64,000 nucleotides of DNA from Malachius bipustulatus (Eukaryota; Arthropoda; Insecta; Coleoptera; Melyridae). This document shows positions 9,891 through 46,236 of the stretch, piece after piece; the stretch's first letter is position 1; each line of letters starts with the position of its first letter. The DNA is taken from contig OU342635.1 in NCBI GenBank assembly GCA_910589415.1, positions 6,820,001 through 6,884,000 on the forward strand, written 5' to 3'. The notes beneath the pieces are model-generated. The model was not told the DNA's origin. It saw nothing but the letters and a program-made list of their open reading frames with translations, and ran no database searches. Both the position numbers and the translations under genes were made by a program.

Positions 9891-12235
9891 GTCTGCCTCT
9901 AACTCACAGTGCAGCATCAATGAATGGCATATATGTCATAAATTCTGTCGAAGTTGTCTGTAATAATCGAAGATACAGGATCAGTTTAACACTTTGAAAA
10001 GAGAAGAGTTTTTTGAAAAGAAAATAGACAATAGAGAGTAGTGTGTTATAGTAACCTCCTTCATTTACCACAATTTGAGGCTTGACTGATCGAAATGCCA
10101 GCTACAAAATAGGGAAAGTGCAAACAATTCCAATCCAAGTTTATAATGATTAGGATTAAACTCAATTTCATGTCACTGTAGCTTAAAGTTGGTTCTTGGT
10201 CCGGAATCTTCAGAAATATATCCCTATAAATCCTTTTATCTGTCTATAATTCTTCACAGCCCCTCAATTAAAATTATAATTGCTAAGAAGACGAGTCTTC
10301 TACTCCCATACTGGTAGTGAAACATTCTCGGGAAATTTGAAAGGAAAATTTATTCATACAATGTTGTTTGTAACAATCATAGCAGTAGTACCTAACAGAC
10401 TTTCAATTTCTGTTTATATTCTTCCAAGCGTAAAATTCATTCGATCTGGAGGAAACTCGTTTTGTTTTATATTTCTCGTCTGCAATTGCAGGCACCTTGG
10501 GAACGGAGATTTTCCCAGCTCAAGCAGCAAAAGGGCGTCTGAGTCTAATTCGATGGAGTCTGTAAATATCACGGAATCCGGAATTCGCGGCATGCGAATG
10601 GAGATTTGTCATTCCTGGCAGCACGAGTAGAATTTTCGAAAATGCTGTTGGTATTATGGAGTTTTATATTAAATTGTGTATGCTGCTTTGAAGTTAGAGC
10701 TCATTTCGGACCTCGGACTATTTTAAAATGAATGAAGAGGAATTTGATATTCTCCGAGGAGTACCTAATATACTAGAGCAGTTTTTAACGAATAAAAAAT
10801 GAATATAACGAACTTTTAGAATTTCCTCAATTTATATTACATTTTCTTTTATATCAGTCGTAATAAAACAGAGAAAATGGGTGACGCTTATTCGAACCTG
10901 AATAAGAAAATTTACTTACAAAGTTTGAATATTCAGACATTTTAGTGCCCCTCAATGATCTCTGAGTGGAAATACTTTTTCTGACTCCTAATAAACAATT
11001 AAAGCGACGCACTCAGAAACTCTCTTCGTGTTCTCATTTTGTCGTGAGAGAGTGTTACATTTTTTTTTACACCTACATGAATGAACCTTAAGATTGAGAA
11101 AATTTTGTAAGTATACAAATTTGACCTAAAATTAACAAAACGAGGTTAATGTAAAAGATGCGCTTAAACCAGAACCAGAAGATTTTACACAGGTTTCTGC
11201 ATAATTTTACTGCAGTTTCCTGTACGTAATCTCTCAGACTATTAAATAAACTGCAATCCAGCAATTCCATCCCGTTTAACAAATTTTACAACTCAAGAAG
11301 AATAGTTCGTCCAAGTCATATATTTCCAGTTTGCGCTAAGAAAGTTTATGACCGAATCTCTGATCTCCTCTATACTTGCGATGCTACTCCTGTTTATATC
11401 CCGTTCCTGCAGACCATCAAACTTCCCATCTAAGCCTTAATTTACCGGACCTGGATCACACCATCAATTTCACTTCACAAAGAGGATCGGATACGCCCGA
11501 GTTGCTTCTCGGCGTCCTCGGGGAACTCTTCGGGCTGATACCAACTTTGTATCCTGAACGATGTAGCGCTGCTGCTCCGCCTCGCCCCCTTGCATATGCA
11601 CTTTTGGAATTACACATTAAACATTACACATTACACGGAAGGAGTCGAGGCGAGGCGATAAGCCTGCTGGAGGTAATCCGGTAATCCGACGGAGAATTGA
11701 ATTCCTATTCAAAAAGCAGTGCTCGATACGATCGTCACTTTAGATTTGAATCACATAAAATTTCTAGACATGTCTGGAATCTTGCGAGAATGTAAAATGG
11801 TTTTATGTGCTCGTTGCTTCAGTGACGTGCGGATGAAATATTTACTGTGATAGGAAAGGCGTCATATTTTGCAGAGGGAACAGATATCTCTACCAACCTG
11901 CGGTAATAGAAGGAAGCCTGTTTAAATGGTAAATTAGTTAAGCCAGTGTAGCGGAAATTAATTAAATGATACACCGAGAATATTGGTTTCATAAAATACA
12001 ACATGGAATGAAATTGCAATTACGTTCGATCGATTATAATCTATGAATGTATTCAACAGGGAGATGATAATGGGAACACGATTATGATGCTCCGAGCTTG
12101 TGTTTGTCTTTCACGATTCATTATCAAGTCTTTGAGACTGAACAAGAAATTTATTGCCATTTAAATTGACACTTGCAGTAAAAAGGAAAACCCATTTAGA
12201 TTATGGTTAATTTAGTTTTCATCCATTCCAGCAGG
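9890..12235. other. Intronic or intergenic stretch without assignable genes
   Basis: A short open frame at 10280-10630 and GC-richer text near 10490-10580 and 11400-11690 were read in all frames but show no recognisable domain. Nothing convincing seen. Confidence 0.3.
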
Positions 12236-13064
12236 CCACCGCTCTTTAAGTGAGAACGTATCCAGGTCTGTTGGAGAGAGATCTTCCCTTCCGAATTTTG
12301 AGTCTGGTTCTGCCCAGAGCGGGGTAGTCACATAGAACATGTTCTGCTGTTTCTTCATCCTCTAAGCACATAAGACATTCTGCGTTATCGGTTAGACCCA
12401 TCCTTTTCTGGAAATTCACTATTTTCTATTCAGAAATGCCGGAAATAGGCATATTTCTTTATTTAAAATCAAAAAATAGTACAAGCAACGCCATCTCTTG
12501 CCGAATAGACTTAGTAGTAGAAGAAAATCATGAACACAGTAACCTTCGTGAGTACAATGTCTCATACTACCTGCCCGGCTGTATGTAATCCGGCGGGATA
12601 ATTTTGAAATCCCGTTCCCTGATTTGCCTAAGGAATGTCCGCAATGCGAAATTTAGCATTCATTGAGAGCTATTTGATAGTTTCATACTAGTTTGGAGTT
12701 ACAACGGATTGAGAAAATGGCTTTGAGAGTCTCTCGGATGCCCGAGAAGATTTTTTTTGTTTTCTGAGTACAATCGAGACTCAAGAGGTATTCCCTTTTC
12801 GATCCGGCCTCATATGCTCCATATCCAGCTCTTGTTGGTGTATTGGAACCATCAGTGTATCAGAGGTCTGGTTTGCTGAGGTGGTTTGTGTGACCAACCT
12901 CTTTGTTTCAAAAGGGGACTTTATAAGTTGGTTCTGTATGGCATCATGTCTGAGGCATACCCACAAAACTGTGACTTAGAATGTCATCCAGTAGTCTGGT
13001 CCGCTCCATGACACAAGTCGTTGGTTTTGTTTCGTGCTAACTGTAACCGTCTGTACGGCATCCT

Positions 13065-14223
13065 TAGCCCCACCTCCCGATGGTGCCACTATCTCAAGAG
13101 ATATTAACTATCTTGTAGTACATTCTCGTAGACTTGTAGAAATTTCTAAAGAAATTTCAGCCGGATCGCGTGGAAGACGACGCGTGGAAGCGAGCGTGTC
13201 CGCGGATTCTGGAAAAATGGAAAAAGAGCAATATCGGTCGGTGATTCGATTCTTGTTTTTGGAAGAAAAATCGCGCAGCGAAATCAAAGAGCACATGGAT
13301 GCTGTGTACGCTTACTCTTCACCTTCATTGGCGACCGTCAAAAATTGGTTTAACGAGTTTGAACGTGGTCGCATGTCGGTTTTTGATGAGCCACGCCCAG
13401 GTGCCCCGAAAACGGTTACCAAGAAGGATAACGTGACAAAAGTCCACGATCTCGTATTGACAGACCACCGAGTGAAGGTGCGACAAAACTGAGACACAAA
13501 TGTCCAATAGAAATTTGAGCATGAGAAAGCTGTCGACGCGAAGGGTGCCACGTTTTCTCACTCCGGACAACTGTATGACTGTATGACCACTTCAGAGCAG
13601 TGTTTGACGCTCTTTAAACGTAATCCCAAAAACTTTTTGCATCGCTTCGTGATCGTCGACTGAACATGGATCCACTATGCACCGGAGACCAAGGAATAGT
13701 CGAAACAGTGGACTTTACCGGGCGAAAGTGCACCGTAGAAGGCGAAGATTGTCCTATTGGACAATTTTCTATTGGTCGGAAAACATTCACAGGGCTGATT
13801 GAGGATAATAAAAGTGAATAAATAAAGATTCTACAAAGTAGGCGTTGAAAAAATGCCAAATTATTGGGCCGATTCAACGCAGAATTGCAGAAAAAACGGT
13901 CTTATTTAGCGAAGTGCTCTTCCATCATGACAACCCAGGGCTCACACCTCCGCCTTCGCTACGGCCAAATTGGACGAATTCGGGTACAAACTGCTGCTCC
14001 ATCCACCGTATTCTCCAGATTTTGCCCATTGCGACTTCTTTTTGTTTCCAAACTTAAAAAAGTCATTCGGCGGGCAGAAATTTGAGTTGAATGAGGAGGT
14101 CATCGCCGCCACGGAGGCCTACTTTGCAGACCTCGAGGAAACGTATTTTTCGGACGGGTTAAAGAAGTTGGAGCATCGTTGGGTTAAGTTTATGTAGGCT
14201 AAGTACTTATCGGACCACCCTAT
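13065..14223 (+). mobile_element. Mariner-family DNA transposon copy, decayed
   Basis: The segment interrupts the LINE reading frame and contains mariner transposase text on the plus strand. The right end reads GGACCACCCTATA, a plausible mariner terminus at a TA site. The left terminal repeat could not be recognised and is probably eroded, so the left boundary is approximate and set by where the LINE similarity resumes. Confidence 0.7.
13217..14197 (+). pseudogene. Mariner transposase pseudogene
   Basis: Starts at ATG 13217 with MEKEQYRSVIRFLFLEEKS, a helix-turn-helix region typical of mariner transposases, and GRMSVFDEPRPGAPKT, the inter-domain linker. The first frame stops at 13492. The remainder is spread over shifted frames: LLTPDN-like text near 13560, the HHDN block carrying the second catalytic aspartate near 13925, and PPYSPDFAHCDFFLFP near 14010 with the third catalytic aspartate. 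It ends with LEHRWVKFM near 14194. The family enzyme is about 345 residues with a D,D34D triad and cuts and pastes at TA. Several frameshifts and the deletion around 13680-13850 make this copy non-functional. Confidence 0.85.
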
Positions 14224-15549
14224 ATGGACAGGAGGAGGTCTAGAAGTAGTTCCATAGCTGCCGACTGTGTAATGCTCATTTTTACACTAATCCTATCTTT
14301 TGGTCAAAGCTTGTAAAGCCTTTGAACCATAAAGCTACACAGGCATACGCGATCAGTGATCTAATGACCATTATAGCCAGTGTATCTCCATAAGGAGAGC
14401 GTTGCTCTGTTGATGATATTTTACAGCTGAGAGTTCCAGATGAGGGTAACACTTAGATATTAAGCTTCCTCCGCAATTGGTATAATTTTTCGCTTTGTAA
14501 CTTCTTGAATTTTGAGGTTTGTTAATGGTTTTTGAAACAAGCAGATTGGGTATTGACCTTTAGAGGTACAACTTCTCGAGAATAGCTTCATTCTACACAT
14601 ATCTCCAGAGATGGAGCTTAATAAGCGAGAGATATCAATTGGAATGGGTTTATCTTATTAATCAGATCTCACCCTAACTGTGACGTTACAATTCTCCTAT
14701 TCAGGTCTATTTCCGCACTAGAGTAGTACAAAGCGGATTAACAGCATGTCAGATTAATAATAATACACGGAACGGTAACTGACAGCACAGAACGTAATGT
14801 TTACTTTCGGATTTGTGATTCCCGTTATTTGTAGCCCCGAGCTCTCGCTCGCTCTTACAGTTTGTTATCTCATGGATTTTCTCCTGGATCTGCAAGCGTC
14901 GTCCCTCACATTCTTGGGATGACAAATCACGTTCCCTCTCATTTAAATCTGATTTGTCATCACGTGAGATTTATCCGAGCCGCGGTAGTTAGAACACAGT
15001 TTCCGAGTCTTTATCAGAAAAGCCATGCCTGGCCGGAGTTAGACTGGAAACGGTGGAATCGGGATCGCGGGAGCTGCTAGCTTTGAGGGCGCCGCGGCGC
15101 CAACTGGGCGACGGCCAAGGGCTGGGAATCCGGGGAGCCGACGAGTCGTGAAGGCCGACTCTGGCTCGTTACTGTTTCGCTTCGATAGATTCTTAGATAA
15201 TTCATGTTCAAATAACCCACTGCCCTATACAATGCAATTATTTTCTCTTAATCGCTTAAGTGATTTAGATAAGATGGAATAAAGGGACGTATTGTTTGAT
15301 CCTGGGAGTTAATTTATCTTTCTGGAGTCATTCTGGCTTACCACAATTAAGCTACGAATGCGTCTATTTTGACAAAAGACCTCCCAAAACCGGTCGTAAA
15401 AATTATTGCGCCTATCAAAAGGAAACTTGAGAAAACTTGCTTCAGGCTAGCATAAGGTTAAATAATAAATATAATAATCATAATTGATGCATTCACAGAT
15501 ATCTTTCATCATTTTCCAGCAGTAATGAATAATCCCGTTCTTGTTACAG

Positions 15550-39155
<23,606 letters not shown>

Positions 39156-39932
39156 GAGGATCTGGTGTAGGCGGTGAGGAGACACATTTATTAAGACGAT
39201 AAAAAATATTGACGCGGTCGTACGTCATAATTTGATTTGTTCATTCACGAGACGAGTAATAATCTATTTTTCAATAGACTTTAGTCGTTGATTCAGGTTC
39301 GGGCATCGACGATGAGAGAGAGAAGTTGGTTCGAATGCCTGCGAAGTTGAATTACAAACGGCCTTAGGTTGTAGAGTGATATAAAAACGACCACTATTAA
39401 GTGTTATTAGGAGCCTTTATCTCTAGAGGTTATTTGGAGCAATAACCTCGCGCCTTCGACGACTAGGACTGGTCTAATTCGTTTTATTATTAATCAATTA
39501 AGAGTATTAAGGGAGTTCTGAGCACTCACTCGATTTGAATGTTTGATTTTTTATTGATTGCAAACACACGAAATTCACACACTATACGAGTATTCTACAA
39601 AGATATAATCAAAATAAGTTCTATTGATAACTATTTGAAAATAATATAATATATTATACTGCCAATTAAAAAAAAAAACTAGAATTTAGAGTGGTGATAT
39701 TAAAGTCTTATGCAATGAAACAGAATATAATGCTACATTAGTACACTGAGGCTGTCATTTTAGGTTTCGAAGTGCGAGTGGATATAATTATTATTAATTA
39801 AGAATGCAAACTATGAATTACTAATAAGTGACATACAATACAACACGCAGATTACAAGAAACTGGTGACTTTGTAGCCCTTTCCCTTCTGCGGTTCTCCC
39901 TACCCTTACTCTAGGTCAGTGGCTTGTCTTGA

Positions 39933-39938
39933 AATAAA
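39933..39938 (+). terminator. Nmdar2: Possible polyadenylation signal for Nmdar2
   Basis: First canonical AATAAA noted downstream of the stop codon, about 780 bp into the 3' side. Other A-rich variants precede it, so the real site is uncertain. Confidence 0.25.
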
Positions 39939-39939
39939 A

Positions 39940-42900
39940 AACCTCCACTTACCTTAACCAGGCAATTTAAAACCAAACAAAAATACGTTGTGATTAACCA
40001 GCTGCTCCAGGAGTGAGAAAATTCCCCAAAGTAAATTAATCCGCGTTTCATTTTTTTTGGCCAGTTGTAATTCCAAAAAGTTTTATAGCTAAAAATAAAT
40101 TGAATCTAAAGATTTGGTTAAATCCTTCTCCTTGTCAAAAATAAATTATTGTAAAACAGTTGACCAGTTTTCAAGTTTCAACTTCAAAAGTCAAAGTACA
40201 TTACCAAACCTTAACTCAATATAAATTAAACAAGAAAAAGGATACAAAAGTGTTTTGTTTTATTTTATTTATTTATCTTCAATGTTGAAACTTCATTGGT
40301 CAAAATCAAAATTCAAAGGAAATCGATAAATACCTTCTCTCGTAGTACCTACTCTAACCTGATTATCTGTAGGCGATGAAATGTAGACACCGCTCACATG
40401 ACACAGCTGGCAACCCCATGGTAATGTAGACTGGTCTCGAAAAAAAAGGACTTCACCACTATCTCCAGCACCAGTCGCCCTTCTTCCAGGATGAAATAGT
40501 TGCTTGTCTTACTATACTACCACTGTCTTGAGATTCTCAAATATTTTCTATCGCTTTTCATCTTAGAAACTTGAAACGAGGTAAATTAGGCCTTGAAGTT
40601 TCCCCAGGGAGGAGAAGAAAAATCTAAAGAAAACAAAGAAAATCCTATAAAAAAAACAAACTCCTAAAACTCTGTCTGTAATACATGAAACAAAGAAATC
40701 TTTACTATTTAATTCGATTAGTCTAAAATAAAAATTTACTTACACGTACACGTGGTCACGTGGAAGACACTTTCAACTCAACATGATGAAGAAGGTCTTC
40801 ACCCCTTTTTTTTAGAGCGAGTTCGTCGCTGATAACTTATCACTATCGCATTAAAAACTACCCCTATCGGCTTCTGAAGAACTCTGTTCTAACTACCTGT
40901 TTTACGCTTGTTTTTATAACGAGGTTCTTGGAGGGAAAATAGTCCCTCTAAGTGGTCAAGACTTGCTACAAGACGAGCTTTTTATAGCTTGAAAGCTCAG
41001 GCAGGTCCAAATGGATTAAATTTGATCTTCTTGCTTAAAAAAATGAAAGTCTGTGAGAGAAAACTTGGAAACTGGCTGCTTCAATAATAATAATTCTGAT
41101 AAGCGGTTGCATATTCTGGGCACATTTTTCATATCTTGTTAGACTGTTTCGCTTGGTACCCAAAAAGCCTGCTGCTCCAAAAATTTCTGCTTCCAAGTGT
41201 TGGAAACTTTTAAATCTAAGGGTTGTATTTGTATGTCACTGTAAAGAGCAATACAACATATTGTCAAGGAACAAGAAATTTGAATGAACTGGGCCCCAGT
41301 TTACAAGATCTTGATGTAATTTTCAAAATTTACATGTTTTGTATGTTTACTCATCAAATATTATAAGTGTAACTTCGTTATTGAAATTTTCGAGTAAGTG
41401 TACCTAAATACATAACTTCCGCTCTATTATTATTCAACCCTCATCCTCGAAACACTACCCTATTTGATGAAATCAAATAATTTCAGTAATCTGGGAACCT
41501 AAACTGACATTTCTACAGTTTAAATGATAAATATAGTTTAGAGAAAGTATAGCGTCATCGTTGAAACTAAATACTGGTAGGCAGTATTACATTAAAACGC
41601 CACACAAAGACTGTCTGGGCGAGTAAAAGCTTGACGAAATGGTTCTGAAAACCCGCTGTCATGTATCATTGGTAACTTGTTCATCTCATTGAGGAAAATT
41701 ATAGATTGTATAGAGAGCCTGAACTATTTAATCAAACGCTTTTACTTGAAGATGCAGGCTTAATCATTTTTTATGAATTTTTATAACTCTACTGGCTTTT
41801 TGACGTCGAAAAAAATATCTACGTAAGTAATTCCACAAAAATCATGCGTTTTCGGAATAAATGAGTCAAACAATAGCGCTCGACGTACCTTTATTCGCTC
41901 CCGATCACCTGTCCAGCACATGAGTATCATTGAGAAGCCTTCCGTTTGCCCCTAGACTCCAATACGATAATATTCTTCAGTGCTCTCTCTTCAGGCACTC
42001 TACAGGTGAAAATTTCTTTACTCTCAAACGCCTGGAACTCGCCAAAAATCTTGCTCAATGAAAATTGATCCTCCCTTATAAACGTGAGCCCTTCAGGCCA
42101 GGGAACAGGAACTCGTAACGGGATATTTGGTCTTTAACTGGACGGGTAAGATGCTTTAAATGTAAATACTGTCATCCTAGATTATTTCCTAATAGGAGTC
42201 ACTCTGTATCTTCGCTGATTACATCACAATTTTCTGACCATGCGCGCATATCGCGTAGAGACTTACAATCAAGGCCCATATCTCAGAAAATGAAGTTTGA
42301 TACTGTGAGTGTAATAGGAAAACCTGCTATGAAGCTATTGTTAAAAGGGAAGTCAAAAAGCCAGCGGGAGAATAATATTTTAATTAATGAGTATGAGTTA
42401 AGCCTGAATCGTCCTCTGTAAGGATAGTCGATGAAACATAGGTAATTGATTGATTATTGATCTCTAACTACAGAAACGTTAGCTTTAAACATAGATTTTA
42501 GATAAAGATTTTATTGAAACTGTTATTTTAATGTAACACTGTCACGCTTGGGTCAATTTAAACATTTCTCTCCGTCTACTATTTTATAGAATAAGTCTCT
42601 CCTCTATCCTATTGTTGATATTTTAAAGTTTATTGGAATTGAATGATGATATAATTTTAATTCGTAACTAACAACTCAAGAAGCAAAAATATATTGAAAG
42701 AACTACATAACGACTTGTGATGTTTTAGGCTTATAAGTTTGTTTAGAATATTTCATAATATAATAACGTTTAAAAGATGTTTTATTAAAATTTTAATTAC
42801 TCACCTACTCTTGTGAAACAGATGATGCGGCCGAAACGATCTCAATTTCAGATTTTTATTGGAGCGAGGCTGCATTTTGCTGTAAGGCAACGCAAGCAAT

Positions 42901-43637
42901 TTTATGAAGTAAATAATAATATTTTAAATAATGACGAAAATAAAATTCAATAATGGGCATATGAGAAATATTTTAAACAAAATTTCATATGTATATAATG
43001 TATATACAAAATTTAGGATACGATCACAAAAATTTGTAAATTATAGCTAATTTAAACACTTTATTGTTGAAGAATATATGACTTAGAATAAATTGATCTG
43101 GTTTCATTACTCAAACCCCTAAACAACCCTTTCACATTTTCACTCATTCATTTCTCAACTTGGATCGAGCAGTCCCAGGATGGTGTATTAGTGATGAAAT
43201 CCTTTTTTATGTGTAATGTACTTAAGTAAAAGTGCCTGATCGCAGGAGCTTAGTTTTCATTAAAAATAATCTCTGACTGCCTCACCATGACCACATTTCG
43301 GGAGAGTTGCAATATCTTTCCTAGGTAGGTTTCATTAATGATATTACGTCATTGAATAATAGTAGACCCAAGTGGAATTTTATGTTAAATTTACTTACCA
43401 CCACAATTCGATGTAAAAGAGGTCAAAAAAATGTTATTCGATCCCTTAACAAACAATTACGTAAAATTTACTTCTAATTTACGTACCAATGACCTGAAGA
43501 CAGAAGTGAGATTAGAGATTACGTAAATTGTACGTAGATTTTGCTTGGTGTAACTTTAAAGACCAGCTTACTAATTTAATGGTAAATTTTCTCAGTTGTA
43601 GCGTTCAAAGTACTTTTTATACTTTCAAGGTAAGAAT
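39940..43637. other. Intergenic stretch between Nmdar2 and the satellite
   Basis: AT-rich, no ORF over 60 codons with any recognisable feature on either strand and no clear repeat ends. Part may be Nmdar2 3' UTR. Confidence 0.5.
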
Positions 43638-45911
43638 AGGGAAATTAATTCCCAACCCTATTTTACTTATTATCGAATGTATGCACATTTGAAAATGTTT
43701 TCGTTGCAAATTTCGAGCTTACAAATTTGTGTATAATAATGCAAAAAAAATTTGAAAAGTAATAAAGAATTTTTTTTGTTAAATTTTCATTCTCTTGCGA
43801 TTAAGATTAGGGAACATTCTCTTGCGATTAAGATGAGGGAAGTGAATCTTTCTTCTAGCTCTTTCTTTTGGGGAAGTTATAATAGTTTTAGACATCCAGT
43901 GAACGGGTCTGCAATTGGTATGGTTTTTTTTTACGATTTAAGGTAATTAATCATAATTTCTGTCCCTGAGCAGCTAGAAAAAAGCTTCATATGTCGTTAT
44001 TTTTGTAAGACACTGTAGAATGACGATAAGGTATTGGGAAGCTCATAAATTGATCAGGACACAATAAGAATCGCTTTATACCGGAAGAAATGCCAATTTA
44101 AAAATTTCATATTAGTGCCGCTTTAAAATTTTGTAAAATTACATGATTACATCTTTTGTTTATTTATGAAAGTTACCATTGTCTTGCGATCAAAATGAGG
44201 GGTCAAGAATTTTTCTATCTCTCCTGGTTGGGAAGTTATGAGGTTTTTCACGCCATTTGACACTAACGAATAATTTTGTGCATCACGGTGATCGGAGCTG
44301 AGAGATAGTCTTAATACTTACCATTAATTTTTCAAGACACGGTAAAATAAAGCTAAGCTATGAAGAAAATTATAAAATATCCAGGAAAAACTAAGAATGA
44401 CTGCATATTCGAAAATGTTTGCGTAAGAAATTTCGAACTTTCAAATTTGTGTATGTGTAAGAAAATTTTGAAAAGTAATAGAAAATCATTGTTTATTTTT
44501 TTCCCAAAATTTTAATTCTCTTGAGCTTAAAACGAGGGTTAGTGAATATTTTTACTAGTTTTTTTGGTTGGCAAGTTATAATATTTTTAGACATCCAGTG
44601 AACGGGTCTGCTATTAATTGGTTTTGTTTTTTTTTTACGATTCAGGGTAATAAATCATAATTTCGGTCCCTGAGCAGCTAGAAAAAAGTTTCATGTGTCG
44701 TTATTTTTCTAAGACACTGTAGAATGACGATAAGGTATTGGGAAGCTCATAAATTGATCAGGACAAAATAAGAATCGCTTCATACCAGAAGAAATGCCAA
44801 TTAAAAAATTTCATATTAGTGCCGCTTTAAAATTTTGGAAAATTACATGATTACATTTTTTGTTTATTTATGAAAGTTTCCATTTTCTTGCGATCAAAAT
44901 GAGGGGTCAAGAATTTTTCTATCTCTCTTGGTTGGGAAGTTATGAGGTTTTTCACGCCATTTGACACTAACGAATCATTTTGTGCATCACGGTGATCGGA
45001 GCTGAGAGATAGTCTTAATACTTACCGTTAATTTTTCAAGACACGGTAAAATAAAGCTAAGCTATGAAGAAAATTATAAAATATCCAGGAAAAACTAAGA
45101 ATGACTGCATATTCGAAAATGTTTGCGTAAGAAATTTCGAACTTTCAAATTTGTGTATGTGTAAGAAAATTTTGAAAAGTAAAAAAAAATCATTGTTTAT
45201 TTTTTTTCCCAAAATTTTACTTCTCTTGTGCTTAAGACGACTTAAGACGAGGGTTAGTGAATATTTTTACTAGGTCTTTTGGTTGGGAAGTTATAATATT
45301 TTTAGACATCCAGTGAACGGGTCTGCTATTAATTGGTATTGTTTTTTTTTACGATTTAAGGTAATAAATCATAATTTCGGTCTCTGAGCTGCTAGAAAAA
45401 AGTTTTACATGTCGTTATTTTTCTAAGACGCTGTAGAATAACGATAAGGTATCGGGAAGCTCATAAATTGATCAGGACAAAATAAGAATCGCTTCATACC
45501 GGAAGAAATGCCAATTTAAAAATTTCATATTAGTGCCGCTGTAAAATTTTGGAAAATTATATGATTACATATTTTATTTATTTATAAAAGTTACCATCTT
45601 CTTTCGATTAAAATGAGGGGTCAAGAATTTTTCTATCTCTTCTGGTTACGAAGTTATGAGTTTCTTCACGCCATTTGACACAAACGATCAATTTTGTGAA
45701 TCACGGTGATCGGAGCTGGTGATAGTCTTACACTTATCATTAGTTTTTCAAAACACGGTAAAATAACGCTAAACTATGGAGAAAATTATGAAATGTCCAG
45801 GAAAAACTAAGAATGACTGCATATTCGAAAAAAATAAAATAAAAATTAACTTTATAGTTAGAAATAGGAAAATTTGACTTTCAAAATAAAAATGCAGGGA
45901 AATTAATTCCC
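43638..45911. repeat. Tandem satellite, about 705-bp unit, three copies
   Basis: The landmark GACATCCAGTGAACGGGTCT occurs at 43891, 44590 and 45304 (spacing 699 and 714), and the landmark ATGAAGAAAATTATAAAATA at 44360 and 45064, with a variant at 45775. Units are roughly 90 percent alike by eye, with indels. A 69-codon open frame at 45064 is inside a repeat unit and is not a gene. The array is bounded on both sides by the same short sequence, GGGAAATTAATTCCCA, near 43638 and 45898. Confidence 0.9.
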
Positions 45912-46164
45912 AGCATAATTCACTTAAATCAACTGTTAGCAGTAAGAAATATATAAACAAAAAGGTTTCTTATCCAGGGGCAACTAGGCAGTAGAGCTTT
46001 AGAAAAAAGATGAAAACGTCAGATAATTTTTTTAAATCTCCAAATTTCATTTATTCCAATCATTAAATTCGCCTTCCTCATCTTTGACTAGGACTTGTTA
46101 CAAGAGCGTATTGACAACAATGTGACTCGTTGTTGATGTAAGTCCCCGTTGATGTAATTGTCTC

Positions 46165-46198
46165 AATAAATAAATTATTTGTCTCACAAATGTCACTT
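46165..46198 (+). promoter_or_regulatory. Candidate core promoter of the lipase-like gene
   Basis: AATAAATAAA (46165-46174) as a TATA-like box lies about 28 bp upstream of TCACTT (46193-46198), an arthropod initiator match; the ATG follows at 46237. Spacing is right for TATA plus initiator, but the region is AT-rich, so chance is possible. Confidence 0.3.
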
Positions 46199-46236
46199 TC
46201 TACATTACATGACAATGTCAGTACCGATGAACTCAA

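Larger units (their letters stand above)
12240..14445 (-). mobile_element. Non-LTR retrotransposon remnant (R1/I-like, with RNase H), split by a mariner
   Basis: On the minus strand, in element order: RT tail text (SLIAYACVALWFKGF near 14350; QSAAMELLLDLLL near 14250), an interruption by the mariner at about 13065-14223, then the continuation (RTRLLDDILSHSFVGMP near 12990). The RNase H domain start (YTDGSNTPTRAGYGAYEAG near 12840) follows, then a C-terminal zinc-knuckle-like segment (GLTDNAECLMCLEDEE near 12390, AEHVLCDYPALGRTRLK near 12330). Frame changes and stops are frequent. The block order and the TDGS motif place it among RNase H-bearing LINEs of the R1/I group. It is a dead fragment in an intron or 5' region of the receptor gene. 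Confidence 0.75.

Noticed and set aside
14862..15080. Possible amino-terminal-domain exon of Nmdar2
   Set aside because: A TTACAG acceptor and some receptor-like words are present, but no donor in a matching phase and no consistent alignment.
45064..45273. 69-codon frame in the satellite
   Set aside because: Part of a repeat unit; the equivalent frames in other units are broken.
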